NCBI GenBank assembly: GCA_020723345.1
Contig: DYJA01000020.1
Location: 1-64,000, forward strand
Source of the DNA: Candidatus Aquidulcis sp.
GTDB lineage: Bacteria; Chloroflexota; Anaerolineae; UBA4142
Direction of reading: 5' to 3'
Length of the DNA stretch: 64,000 nt
Shown: piece after piece, positions 8,836-16,827 of the stretch
Position numbering within the stretch: the stretch's first letter is position 1
Layout of the letters: each line of letters opens with the position of its first letter
Position numbers and translations under genes: made by a program
Notes under the pieces: generated by a model
Told to the model about the DNA's origin: nothing
The model's database searches: none
The model's input: only the letters and a program-made list of their open reading frames with translations

Positions 8836-9114
8836 TCAGGTTGTATTTCCGCCACTCCCAATCGGTGGAAAGATTGCGATTTCGTCGTCGGCGGTCACGC
8901 GCGTTGCGAGCCCGCGACCCAGTTCGATGGCTTGTCCGCCGATCAGGCCGCGGACGTGATCGCGCACGCGAGCGCCGTCCCAGATTACCGCGTGCAATCC
9001 TGGGTTGTCGCGGCACAGCGATGCCAAAACATCGCGCGCCGTCACGCCGTCCACGCTTATTTTAGGATCGCGCGCGCGTCGCCGCAATCCGCCGAACAGT
9101 CTTACGGTTGCCAT
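8836..9114 (-). CDS. MoaD/ThiS-family ubiquitin-like sulfur carrier
   Basis: A 92-residue beta-grasp protein that carries sulfur as a C-terminal thiocarboxylate for molybdopterin or tungstopterin synthesis. The N-terminus MATVRLFGGLRR and the end IFPPIGSGG fit MoaD. The Gly-Gly is not terminal: three residues (NTT) follow before the stop, so the protein would need trimming to be activated. It lies 7 bases upstream of the AOR gene, an arrangement seen for AOR-linked MoaD homologues, and 7 bases downstream of the mutarotase gene. Confidence 0.85.
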   Translation of the reverse strand: MATVRLFGGLRRRARDPKISVDGVTARDVLASLCRDNPGLHAVIWDGARVRDHVRGLIGGQAIELGRGLATRVTADDEIAIFPPIGSGGNTT

Positions 9115-9121
9115 TCAAACG

Positions 9122-9541
9122 TCACGGCATCACGACGCCAATCGTCAGCAAGAGATTCGCGTACACCCGTTGCTCGCCGGTGGCGATGACGAGCGCGGTG
9201 TTCGGTTCGCGCGCGGCGTCGTAGAATTCGAAACGTCCCAGCGGTTGCAGCGCGATTTCTTTCGGCAACAGTTTGCGAAACTCTGCGAAAATGGGCGGCT
9301 CGTCACCAGACGCGGGCGACATGACTTGCGCCGCTTCGATCGGGATGACGTCGACCAGCACGCGCAGCACATCGGTGACCGCGACCAATCCGGGCGCGAG
9401 GTTTAGGTATACGCGCCGGGCAGTTGGATTCGCCCCCGTGCCGAACGGGAAATTGCCGTCGGCGATCAGAATCTGGGCGCCGTGCCCCGCGCCGCCCAGC
9501 GCGGCGAGAATTTCAGGATGAAGTAGTTTGGTCTTGAGCAT
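9122..9541 (-). CDS. RbsD/FucU family sugar mutarotase
   Basis: Interconverts sugar anomers ahead of isomerase or kinase steps. The 139-residue length is typical. The signature GHGAQILIADGNFP near residue 19-32 contains the catalytic His and Asp region, and the C-terminal Y-A-N (RVYANLLL) matches the conserved sugar-binding Tyr. The start overlaps the end of the kinase gene by 29 bases, which supports co-translation. With a rhamnulokinase upstream and a FucA-like aldolase downstream, L-fucose, L-rhamnose or a related 6-deoxyhexose is the likely substrate. Confidence 0.88.
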   Translation of the reverse strand: MLKTKLLHPEILAALGGAGHGAQILIADGNFPFGTGANPTARRVYLNLAPGLVAVTDVLRVLVDVIPIEAAQVMSPASGDEPPIFAEFRKLLPKEIALQPLGRFEFYDAAREPNTALVIATGEQRVYANLLLTIGVVMP

Positions 9542-11003
9542 TTTTCATCACCTGGCTAAAGCGCGCGTACGCGTCGTCCCACGCGCCGGTCGCGCGCGGT
9601 TCGTAGGTCTCGAGCGGGAACGTCGCGCGCACGATCGCGCGCGCGTCGTCCCAGGACGCGAATTCGCCGAGCGCCAACGCTTGCGCCAGCAGGTTGCCAA
9701 TCGCCGTCGCCTCGACGGGACCCGCGTAGACCGGTCGCGCGCACGCATCCGCGGTGAATTGGCAGAGCAGTTCATTCTGCGAACCGCCGCCGACGATGTG
9801 AATCGCTTCGAGCCGATAACCCAGGATGCTTTCGAGTTGTCCCAAGGTCGCGCGATATTTCAGCGCGAGTCCTTCCAGCGCGACGCGCGCGAATGTGCCG
9901 GGGTCTTGCGGAACCGGTTGCCCGGTCGACGCGCAGAACTGCGCGATCGCTTGCGGCATGTCGTCGGGATTCAGGAACGCCGCGTGATCGGGGTCTACCA
10001 ACATCTGGAACGGCTGCGCGCGTTCGGCGAGCGCGACGATCGCATCGTACGACAGATCGTTGCCGCCGCGCGCCCACGCGCGCCGACATTCCTGAACCAA
10101 CCACAACCCGGCGATGTTTTTCAGCAGACGAAATGTGCCGCCGACTCCACCTTCGTTTGTAAAGTTGAAATCGCGCGTCGCGTCGTTGATAACCGCGTTC
10201 GGCGCGACGACGCCCATCAGCGACCACGTCCCGGAACTGATGTACGCAAAGCGCTCCGTGCGCGCGGGAACCGCCGCGACCGCCGAGCCGGTATCGTGAC
10301 ACGCGGGCGCGATGACCTGGGTCGCTTGCAGACCGGCGTGATCGGCGAACGCCGGAAGCAGCGCGCCAATCTTCGTCGTCGGCGGAATCACGCGCGGCAG
10401 AATATCGCCGGGCAGTCCCACGCGTCCCAGCATCTCTGTCGCCCAAGCGCGCTGGCGCGAATCGTAGAACTGTGTCGTCGTCGCGATCGTGAACTCACCT
10501 AGTTTTTCGCCGGTGAGCCAGTAATTGAATAGATCGGGCATCATCAAGAGCGTGCGCGCGCGCGCAAGCGCGGGCGAATCGCGCATCGCAAACAACTGAT
10601 AGAGCGTGTTCAGTTGCATGAACTGAATGCCGGTCGTCGCAAAGACCTGCGCGCGCGGCACGCAATCGAACACGCGCGCCATGACGCCGTCGGTGCGATG
10701 ATCGCGATAGTGGTACGGGTTGCCGATCAGCGCGCCGTCCCGATCGAGCAGTCCGAAATCTACGCCCCAGGTGTCCACGCCGATACTCGCGATCGCGCCG
10801 CACTGTTTCGCCGCGAGTTGAACGCCGATCAGGATTTCGTCGAACAGGCGTAGCGCGTCCCAATGCAAATGACCCGCGACGCGCACGGCGCGATTCGGAA
10901 AACGATGGACTGGCGTCAACGCCAACTGCATCCCCTCCAATTTTCCGACGACCGCGCGTCCGCTTTCCGCGCCTAAATCAATCGCGACAAAATTTTTTGG
11001 CAT
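9513..11003 (-). CDS. rhaB: Rhamnulokinase-like FGGY family kinase
   Basis: Phosphorylates a ketose, most likely L-rhamnulose (or L-fuculose), with ATP. The N-terminal FVAIDLGAESGRAVVG corresponds to the DLGASSGR motif of RhaB rather than the DxGT of xylulokinases, and GVDTWGVDFGLLD near residue 75 is the rhamnulokinase sugar-site motif. HIVGGGSQNELLCQ near residue 395 is the FGGY C-terminal signature. Length is 496 residues. The ATG at 11003 was chosen because the domain begins there; an ATG at 11030 in frame is an alternative. It is the first gene of the fucU-moaD-aor-aldolase unit. No isomerase gene is in the window. Confidence 0.9.
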   Translation of the reverse strand: MPKNFVAIDLGAESGRAVVGKLEGMQLALTPVHRFPNRAVRVAGHLHWDALRLFDEILIGVQLAAKQCGAIASIGVDTWGVDFGLLDRDGALIGNPYHYRDHRTDGVMARVFDCVPRAQVFATTGIQFMQLNTLYQLFAMRDSPALARARTLLMMPDLFNYWLTGEKLGEFTIATTTQFYDSRQRAWATEMLGRVGLPGDILPRVIPPTTKIGALLPAFADHAGLQATQVIAPACHDTGSAVAAVPARTERFAYISSGTWSLMGVVAPNAVINDATRDFNFTNEGGVGGTFRLLKNIAGLWLVQECRRAWARGGNDLSYDAIVALAERAQPFQMLVDPDHAAFLNPDDMPQAIAQFCASTGQPVPQDPGTFARVALEGLALKYRATLGQLESILGYRLEAIHIVGGGSQNELLCQFTADACARPVYAGPVEATAIGNLLAQALALGEFASWDDARAIVRATFPLETYEPRATGAWDDAYARFSQVMKNAQDQTTSS

Positions 11004-11139
11004 GGGTCTCAACTCACCATAGTTTCGCATTCATCTCGCCGCCGTTCCAAGTACAGCAGCGGCACCGGACGATCGATGAGACTGGATGTGAAAAGATTTT
11101 ATCGGAAAAAGGCGATTTTCGCAAAAAAGGATTCGCGGA

Positions 11140-11172
11140 GTAGGATGGAGTCGGAGACCAACTCCATCCTAC
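11140..11172. repeat. 12-bp inverted repeat
   Basis: GTAGGATGGAGT (11140-11151) and its complement (11161-11172) with a 9-base loop, in the non-coding stretch between the divergent rhaB and xylB regions. Just beyond it, 11190-11225 holds a degraded piece of the TTGCGAG/GAAGCAA repeat family. Confidence 0.75.
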
Positions 11173-11332
11173 CGCGTTGTCCATTTGTCGTTGCGAGCGG
11201 TCTTTGCGAAGCAAGCGCGACGAATACAGGCGGCGGCTTGCACGATGTGCTCCATTTGAATGGCATCTGGGTTGCCCTGACAAAGCGCAAGGAGATCGGG
11301 CGCCGTTATGTGTTGCTTGTCAACCTATCTAT

Positions 11333-11467
11333 ATTAGACATTATCGGAAATAAACCCAATCCAGAATTTGGACACAGATTAACACAGATTAACACTGATC
11401 TCTAGGTTTTCAATCTGTGTGCATCTGTGTTTATCAGTGTCCAAAATTATTTCCGATAAAGTCTATT
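11333..11467. repeat. Large dispersed inverted repeat, GGACACAGAT family
   Basis: A palindrome of about 135 bp. The outer arms contain ATTATCGG and CCGATAAA; the inner arms contain GGACACAGATTAACACAGAT on the left and ATCTGTGT...ATCAGTGTCC on the right. Related but diverged copies are at 17669-17712 and inside the coding region at 27015-27091. Between the rhaB start and the ROK remnant (11004-11640) nothing else convincing was seen; 11470-11640 is noticeably AT-richer than its surroundings. Confidence 0.85.
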
Positions 11468-11640
11468 ATCCACTCAATCATCAAATTTATTCTCCTGGCA
11501 GGATCATGCTTTAATTTTGTTTCGCTAATGGAAATACTAAACAGCCAAACTTGATTTTCATGCAAAATACCATAGAATATCGCTGATTGTTACTCCAGTT
11601 ATTGGAAAAATAGACGCGCTACAGCTGGCGACCGACATTT

Positions 11641-11838
11641 ATACACGAAGGATTGGAAAAATGGGTTTCGTTGACCATTGTTCTCAATCGTGAAATTGCA
11701 AGCCGCGCGACGCGCTGGTCCCAACGCGCGCAAGTCCTGACTGCCGCTCACGGAGCGGATGCGTGCGTGATGGGTGGAATCGCGGCAGTGTACCAGCGCA
11801 TTCTGAGCCAGCCCAATTTATCTCAAAGGATTTGCTGA
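11641..11838 (+). pseudogene. ROK-family repressor, C-terminal remnant
   Basis: The frame ending at 11838 reads LTIVLNREIASRATRWSQR, then a Gly/Ala-rich segment with GADACVMGGIAAVYQRIL. This matches the last 60 or so residues of ROK transcriptional repressors (NagC/XylR type), where a G-[AN]-x-A-x-x-G-[AG] motif precedes the final helix. The DNA-binding winged helix and the sugar-kinase core are missing. It ends by overlapping the xylulokinase start by one base, the position an intact xylose repressor gene often takes. The xylulokinase gene therefore seems to have lost its neighbouring repressor. Confidence 0.65.
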
Positions 11839-13370
11839 TGCCACCCTACTTGCTTGGAATAGACATCGGAACGACCGGGGCAAAAGCGCTGTTGCTCGAT
11901 GTGGCTAATGATGTTGCGCAAGCCAGCGCCACGACGGAATACCCAACGCTCACCGCTCACCCGTTATGGGCGGAACAGAATCCGGTAGATTGGTGGGCGG
12001 CGACGGTCGCAAGCATTCGCGCGGTTCTTCGTGGCGATACCATCCAGCCCCAGCAGGTGATCGGCGTTGGACTCACGGGGCAGATGCATGGGCTGGTGTT
12101 GCTCGACAAGCAGGGTCGCGTGTTGCGTCCTTGCATCATGTGGAACGATCAACGCACCGGCGCGCAGTGCGCGGCGATCACCGAAAAAATCGGCGCGCCC
12201 AGATTACTGGAACTGATTGCGAACCCGGTGCTCCCCGGTTTCACCGCGCCGAAAATTATCTGGGTTCGCGAGAATGAGCCGAAGGTGTATGCCGAAGTTG
12301 CGCGCATCTTGTTGCCGAAAGATTACATTCGGTTTTGCCTAACCGGCGCATTCGCGACTGATGTCTCCGACGCATCAGGGACTGCGTTGTTCGACGTGCA
12401 ACACCGTCGCTGGTCGTCCGAGATGTTGGCGGCGCTGGACATCCCGAGCCAGTGGTTGCCGGAAAGTTTTGAATCGACTATTCCCAGCACCCAGATCTCG
12501 GCAGCCGCTGCAAGCGAAACCGGTCTCGTCGAAGGAACGCCCATTGTCGGCGGCGGCGGCGATCAAGTCGCGCAAGCGGTGGGTGCTGGGATCATTCGCT
12601 CGGGGATTATTTCGGCGACCCTGGGAACTTCGGGTGTGGTTTTCGCTGCGGCTGAAACATTTTTGGCTGAACCGGAGGGTCGGCTGCACACGTTTTGCCA
12701 TGCGGTGCCGGGCCAGTGGCATTGGATGGGCGTCATGCTATCGGCGGCGGGTTCGTTGCATTGGTTTCGCGATTGCTTGGCAGAAACCGAAATAGCGCGC
12801 GCGAAAGAAACGGGCGCCGATGTTTACGATTTGTTGACCGCTCGAGCAGCGCAAGCCCCCGCCGGTTCGGAAGGACTGATCTTCTTGCCATACCTCTCCG
12901 GCGAGCGTACGCCGTACAGCGATCCCGACGCGCGCGGCGTCTACTTTGGCTTGACACTCCGGCATACCAAAGCGCATTTGATCCGAGCCGTCTTGGAAGG
13001 CGTGGCGTACGGTTTGCGCGATTCGCTCGAATTGACGCGCGCGCTGGGGCTGCAAGTCACCCAACTGCGCGTTTCGGGTGGCGGCGCACGCAGCGCGCTG
13101 TGGCGTCAGATTCTCGCGGACGTGTTTGACACAGAGATCGCCTTGGTCAATGTACCGGAGGGCGCGGCGTTTGGAGCGGCGCTACTCGCCGGTGTCGGCG
13201 TTCGCGTCTATGAGGATTTGCAGGACGCGTGTGCGCGCACGGTTCGGACGATCGAACAGACAAATCCAGACGCCGACACGCAGAAGTACGCCGCCTATTA
13301 TCCAATTTATCGCGCGCTGTATCCTGCGCTGGCGCCCTTGTTCAAGCAAGTGAGCGCGTCTGTCTCTTGA
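11838..13370 (+). CDS. xylB: Xylulokinase
   Basis: FGGY kinase that phosphorylates D-xylulose to xylulose-5-phosphate for the pentose phosphate pathway. MPPYLLGIDIGTTGAK is the N-terminal phosphate motif, GLTGQMHGLVLLD near residue 75-87 carries the substrate-site sequence of xylulokinases, followed by IMWNDQRT. GGGDQVAQAVG near residue 238 and SGGGARSALWRQILAD near 412 are the second-domain motifs. The 510-residue length is normal. ATG at 11838 follows AAAGGATTTG. No xylose isomerase gene is in the window. Confidence 0.95.
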   Translation: MPPYLLGIDIGTTGAKALLLDVANDVAQASATTEYPTLTAHPLWAEQNPVDWWAATVASIRAVLRGDTIQPQQVIGVGLTGQMHGLVLLDKQGRVLRPCIMWNDQRTGAQCAAITEKIGAPRLLELIANPVLPGFTAPKIIWVRENEPKVYAEVARILLPKDYIRFCLTGAFATDVSDASGTALFDVQHRRWSSEMLAALDIPSQWLPESFESTIPSTQISAAAASETGLVEGTPIVGGGGDQVAQAVGAGIIRSGIISATLGTSGVVFAAAETFLAEPEGRLHTFCHAVPGQWHWMGVMLSAAGSLHWFRDCLAETEIARAKETGADVYDLLTARAAQAPAGSEGLIFLPYLSGERTPYSDPDARGVYFGLTLRHTKAHLIRAVLEGVAYGLRDSLELTRALGLQVTQLRVSGGGARSALWRQILADVFDTEIALVNVPEGAAFGAALLAGVGVRVYEDLQDACARTVRTIEQTNPDADTQKYAAYYPIYRALYPALAPLFKQVSASVS

Positions 13371-13691
13371 TGGTGATTTGACAGATAGGAGGAAAACATA
13401 ATATTACAACGAGACTTTACTACGAGCTTTCGGTGATAGTAAGCGGCTTACTAATTTCGGGACTACCTCCACAATTCGTGGAGCAAGAAGAAGCCCGGCG
13501 TAGCATCATGTAACAATACGCGCAAGACGACTCCGGTGTCTACTGAACGCAAAGTCTCGGAGTCATACCAAGTCTCGGAGCAACCCGATGAAGGAACTAT
13601 CTTGAGCGCGACCAGCGTGAGTCCGCGCAAGATCATTTGCCTGCGCTCGCGTGCGGCGCAGCGTTTTTTCTTCCATTGATGCTCCTTTCGA
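13371..13691. other. Non-coding stretch between xylB and the cytochrome gene
   Basis: No convincing reading frame. A strong Shine-Dalgarno-like AGGAGG at about 13387 is not followed by a start codon at a usable distance. There are small hairpins (for example ACCTCCACAATTCGTGGAG near 13467) and a direct repeat AAGTCTCGGAG (about 13552 and 13579). It may be degenerate sequence of a former gene. Confidence 0.4.
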
Positions 13692-14163
13692 TTATTTCTG
13701 TTCTTTCAATCCGCAATCAAAAACAAATGATCGAATGAAACTGATCGCATCCTCCATCGCCGCATCGGTGTACAGCGTGCGCCACTCCGGCATGCCCGTG
13801 CCCATTCCGCCGCGTACGATTTTGCCTTGCAACAGCGCGTCGCTCGCGCCGAGCATTTGCGCCGCGTCGGCGAAATCGGCGGGACCACGTTTCATCCTCG
13901 GAGCCATCGCGGCAAGCCCCGGCAAATTCCTGCCCGCCGGTCCGTTTCCCTTGCCCGATTCGCCGTGACACGCGGCGCAATCGCGCGCGGACAATTTTTG
14001 TCCGCGCGTGATCGCGTCGTCGCCGGCCGCGCTTTTCCAGACGAATGCAATCGCGTCCCACAATTCGGCGTCGCTGTACGATTTCAACGCGGACTCGACG
14101 CGCAAGCGGGCAAATACATTGCTGGGCGACTGGATCCGCCAATCGTCGCCATCGAAAATCAGA
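13692..14163 (-). CDS. c-type cytochrome, N-terminal frame disrupted
   Basis: A single haem-c domain: CAACH binds the haem, and GTGMPEW supplies the probable distal Met. An upstream segment (GDDWRIQSPSNVFARLR...YSDAELWDAIAFVW) continues the same frame. No ATG, GTG or well-placed TTG starts this frame. A well-placed ATG at 14166, with AGGA upstream and overlapping the polyferredoxin stop, begins MSDF in a frame one base off and would need a single-base deletion near 14150 to join GDDW. Either the gene is frameshifted or it starts at a non-standard codon. No signal peptide is visible. It is the last gene of the redox block. Confidence 0.6.
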
Positions 14164-15613
14164 CATACAATCCTATCAGTATCAACGTGAACGCGACGCA
14201 GAACGCGACAATCGGCAGCGCGGCGCGCGGCGGCGCGTGGTGTTCGCGCGCGGTGCGAAACGCAATCGCAATCGCGCCAAACAAGCCGCCGAGCAGAATC
14301 GGAATTTGTAACGCGGATTGCCAGCCCGCAAGGTACGGCGCCCATTTCCAATTCGCGGCGCCGAACAAATTCCAGCCCCAGCCAAACGGATCGGACAGCG
14401 CTTGCCACGCGTACGAAAAATTGACGAGGACGAACGACACGCTGAACGCCGCCCACGCCGCGAGTCCCAGCGGCACGAGCGCGTACGCGTACGCCACAAA
14501 GAGTGTGCTTATCTTGCGTGAGTGGAGTTGAGCGTTGACGCGGTTTGACCCACTAGCGCGTCGAGTCCATGTTTGATGCAAGTCGCGCGCGGAAAACTGT
14601 TGCGCGGCGTTGTGACTTGCCATGACGTTCGACAGCGCGGCGCACGCGAAGAAAATTCCTGGGACGATGACGAGGTTCAGCGCGAGAAAAACCAGCGCGT
14701 ACAGCCACCAGCCCGGCGCGCCGATGGTGTAGGCGGTCTCTTTCAAGATCGACCAGGGACCGATCAACACAATCGAATACACGAGCGCGCACGTCAACAT
14801 GATGAACGCTTTGTACGCTTCGTCGAGTTTGCGCCCTTTGTTCGTCGCCAAATCCGCGCCAAACGGTCGCGCGTACAACGCGACGTTGTCGAGCGGGCAG
14901 GTCTTGAAACACTCGGTACACATGCCGCAGTACGTGTTCTTGTCGAGGGCGCCGGGAAAGACGAGCCAGGGACAGCCGTAACCCGCGGCGCTGCCGACGT
15001 AGCACGTTTTTTCTTTGTGCGACGCGCAAATCGTGCGATCCTTGACGCGGATTTCGACCGGCGCGAGTTGCGCATACAAACCGATAAAACCGCCGACCGG
15101 ACAGAGGTACCGGCAAAAGGTGCGACGTTCAAAGAGCACACTCGCGCCGAGCGCGACGATGGCGAAGAGCGCGAGGACGAGCGCGCTGACGAGCGGCGTC
15201 GTCAGAATCACGACGGAGAAGAGCGCCACCGCGAGGAACGACGCGTTTTGCAGCCAGATGTTTTTCAAGCGCGGCGACCATTTCCAACCCAGGGTGTAGA
15301 GTTTGCCGCCCGCGCGCGGTTGAATGAGCGCGCGGCGTTGCAGCCATTCACCCGGCGCGGGAAGCGGACAGATCGCGCACCACAATCGTCCCGCGAACGG
15401 CAGCATCAACAAAATCAACAGCGCCCACCAGACGATCCAGACGAAGACGATCCCAAAGTTGCGGCTGCCGACGGGCGTGCCGAAAAATCCCGTGAGGATC
15501 GCGAGCAAGACGATCGGCAAAGTGACTGCGATGAGCGACCACTGCAGCCAGCGCGACGCGAGCGCGCGCTTGACGATTGGAATTCGAGTTAACTCAAACC
15601 GCGGTGTTGCCAT
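14159..15613 (-). CDS. Membrane polyferredoxin, NapH/NosR-like 4Fe-4S protein
   Basis: An integral membrane iron-sulfur protein of about 484 residues. Early helices are followed by CAICPLP (near residue 80), FCRYLCPVGG (near 165), a Cys-rich stretch (CASHKEKTCY...GYGCPW) and a ferredoxin motif CGMCTECFKTCP near 230. More helices follow, with about 10 membrane segments in all. Such proteins pass electrons between quinone or ferredoxin and periplasmic acceptors. The ATG at 15613 (MATPRF) lacks a clear ribosome site; an in-frame ATG at 15643 falls in a small palindrome. The segment near residue 345-375 is encoded by a dispersed repeat (14514-14569). It lies between a CuA-type protein and a cytochrome gene. 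Confidence 0.85.
   Translation of the reverse strand: MATPRFELTRIPIVKRALASRWLQWSLIAVTLPIVLLAILTGFFGTPVGSRNFGIVFVWIVWWALLILLMLPFAGRLWCAICPLPAPGEWLQRRALIQPRAGGKLYTLGWKWSPRLKNIWLQNASFLAVALFSVVILTTPLVSALVLALFAIVALGASVLFERRTFCRYLCPVGGFIGLYAQLAPVEIRVKDRTICASHKEKTCYVGSAAGYGCPWLVFPGALDKNTYCGMCTECFKTCPLDNVALYARPFGADLATNKGRKLDEAYKAFIMLTCALVYSIVLIGPWSILKETAYTIGAPGWWLYALVFLALNLVIVPGIFFACAALSNVMASHNAAQQFSARDLHQTWTRRASGSNRVNAQLHSRKISTLFVAYAYALVPLGLAAWAAFSVSFVLVNFSYAWQALSDPFGWGWNLFGAANWKWAPYLAGWQSALQIPILLGGLFGAIAIAFRTAREHHAPPRAALPIVAFCVAFTLILIGLYV
14514..14569. repeat. Dispersed repeat inside the polyferredoxin gene
   Basis: About 55 bp that align with 58841-58895 with about eight differences and one gap; the shared blocks include TGGAGTTGA and TTGACCCACTA. 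Here it encodes a hydrophilic loop (TRRASGSNRVNAQLHSRK) between two membrane segments. Confidence 0.75.
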
Positions 15614-15649
15614 TGAAATTATCGTGATGCGTGATTCACGCATCGCGCA

Positions 15650-16126
15650 TCATGTCGTCTTTCCCCAAAAGAATACCACTGCCCCTGCCGCCGCGATCAG
15701 CGCCGCGATCAGCGCGCGCACGCGCAAGCCCGGCGCGACGTTCAGTTCGCCGATCATGAATGGGTGCAAATTGCCGCAGGGTATCGAGCAACGCAACTTG
15801 AACGCACCTTCTTTATCCGCGACGAAAGTGATTTCCGCGCTCTTGCCCGGCTCGGCTTGGATGTTCACATCGTAACCGTCGACGAACAAGCCGTGCGCCG
15901 CGTCGAGCGATTCGAGGCGCAACGTGATCGTGTCGCCGCGATTTACCGCGAGCGCCGCGGGTTCGTAGGCGAATTGCCGCGCGCTGATTTCGATGCGGCG
16001 CGTTTGCGGCGCGGATGCAACAACAGGCAGCGGAATGGCGAACGCACCGAGAATCAAGAGCGCAGTCGCCGCGAGGATGACCCTTCGGCGATTGTCCGAT
16101 CCATTTGTCATGTGTTCATTTGTCAT
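15650..16126 (-). CDS. Membrane-anchored cupredoxin with CuA-type site
   Basis: 158 residues with an N-terminal hydrophobic segment (residues about 16-37) and a second one near the C-terminus. The cupredoxin domain has HGLFVDGYDV followed by KLRCSIPCGNLHPFM, so the ligand set His, CxxxC, xxxH, xxM matches the binuclear CuA centre of cytochrome oxidase subunit II and nitrous oxide reductase. No catalytic subunit lies nearby, so it may act as a free electron carrier. The start ATG at 16126 overlaps the preceding stop (AATGA), which couples it to the PCYCGC gene. The C-terminal hydrophobic stretch before a Lys-Thr-Thr end may be a second anchor. Confidence 0.85.
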   Translation of the reverse strand: MTNEHMTNGSDNRRRVILAATALLILGAFAIPLPVVASAPQTRRIEISARQFAYEPAALAVNRGDTITLRLESLDAAHGLFVDGYDVNIQAEPGKSAEITFVADKEGAFKLRCSIPCGNLHPFMIGELNVAPGLRVRALIAALIAAAGAVVFFWGKTT

Positions 16127-16542
16127 TGATTCGGCGGTCCAAACTGACTGTACGTCGCGACGATGAACGCGCGAATCTCCGGCGGCGATTTGCCGTCGCG
16201 CGTCAAGCGCATCACATCCTGCGCAATGTCCACGCACACGCTGCAACCGAGCGCGTGTTCGTCAAACGATTTCTTGGCTTCGTCGTAGTAACACGCATAA
16301 TTGCTGGCGTGCCCGATTCCGCCGCAGCCACAGTAGCATGGCACGTTCTTCAACGCGTCGGGATTCGCAACCGCGAACTGGTACGCTTCGCGCACACGCG
16401 TCGGCGCGTTCTGCATTTTCGTGGGCAATGTGTTCAGCGGCGCCATCTTCAAATCGCGCGTTGAACTAGACGCGCACGCGGTCGTCAGCAACAAAGGGAC
16501 AAGTATCACCGCCAGCAGAGCAACAGACAAAATCCGATTCAC
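16123..16542 (-). CDS. PCYCGC-motif lipoprotein
   Basis: A small lipoprotein (139 residues) of the family named after its PCYCGC motif, whose role is unknown to me. A signal segment ends in LLTTAC (lipobox). The mature protein holds VPCYCGCGGIGH near residue 68, YACYYDEA and HALGCSVCVD, so six conserved-looking cysteines could bind metal or form disulfides. GTG at 16542 was chosen because GAGG stands at the right distance and the signal peptide starts there; the frame is open further upstream. It is the first gene of a four-gene unit with the CuA protein, polyferredoxin and cytochrome. Confidence 0.82.
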   Translation of the reverse strand: MNRILSVALLAVILVPLLLTTACASSSTRDLKMAPLNTLPTKMQNAPTRVREAYQFAVANPDALKNVPCYCGCGGIGHASNYACYYDEAKKSFDEHALGCSVCVDIAQDVMRLTRDGKSPPEIRAFIVATYSQFGPPNQ

Positions 16543-16638
16543 AGTTCGCCTCGCGAGAAAAATGAGATTTGTTACGCACATCCGCAGTTTACAATGCGCT
16601 GGCGTCAAGCACACGCGCAAAAACGCGTATCCCCAAGT

Positions 16639-16654
16639 ACGCCAATTGGCGTAT
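16639..16654. promoter_or_regulatory. Perfect 16-bp palindrome, possible operator
   Basis: TACGCCAATTGGCGTA lies about 100 bases upstream of the PCYCGC gene start, on the upstream side of the redox block. It is a perfect dyad without loop or T-run, so it looks like a protein site rather than a terminator (coordinates within one base). Confidence 0.5.
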
Positions 16655-16659
16655 TGTAA

Positions 16660-16691
16660 AAACAAAAAACGACGCGCCTAATTGCGCGTCG
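16660..16691 (-). terminator. Rho-independent terminator of the cbi/coo unit
   Basis: On the minus strand an 8-bp GC-rich stem (CGACGCGC with GCGCGTCG) is followed by TTTTTTGTTTTT. It lies about 140 bases after the CbiO stop and separates that unit from the redox block. The stretch 16692-16827 contains no gene that I can support. Confidence 0.85.
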
Positions 16692-16827
16692 CCGCCCAAT
16701 ACCGAACTGTCTTCCACCTCATCTTCCTTCTACCAGACGATGCCGCGCACGCGCGCGGCGCGCGAGCGCGCGCGACGTTGTCGGCGGTCATCGTCAACAT
16801 GAGCCGATCCAATACGCCACCACGCGG

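Noticed and set aside
11076-11405. Plus-strand frame in the rhaB-xylB gap
   Set aside because: It spans three repeat pieces and has neither ribosome site nor recognisable domain.
14573-15592. Long plus-strand frame opposite the polyferredoxin gene
   Set aside because: Arg/Glu-rich shadow of a gene with clear 4Fe-4S motifs.
13692-16542. Reading of the redox block as a nitrous oxide reductase (nos) cluster
   Set aside because: CuA-type protein, polyferredoxin and cytochrome recall it, but NosZ, NosD, NosF, NosY and NosL are all missing here.
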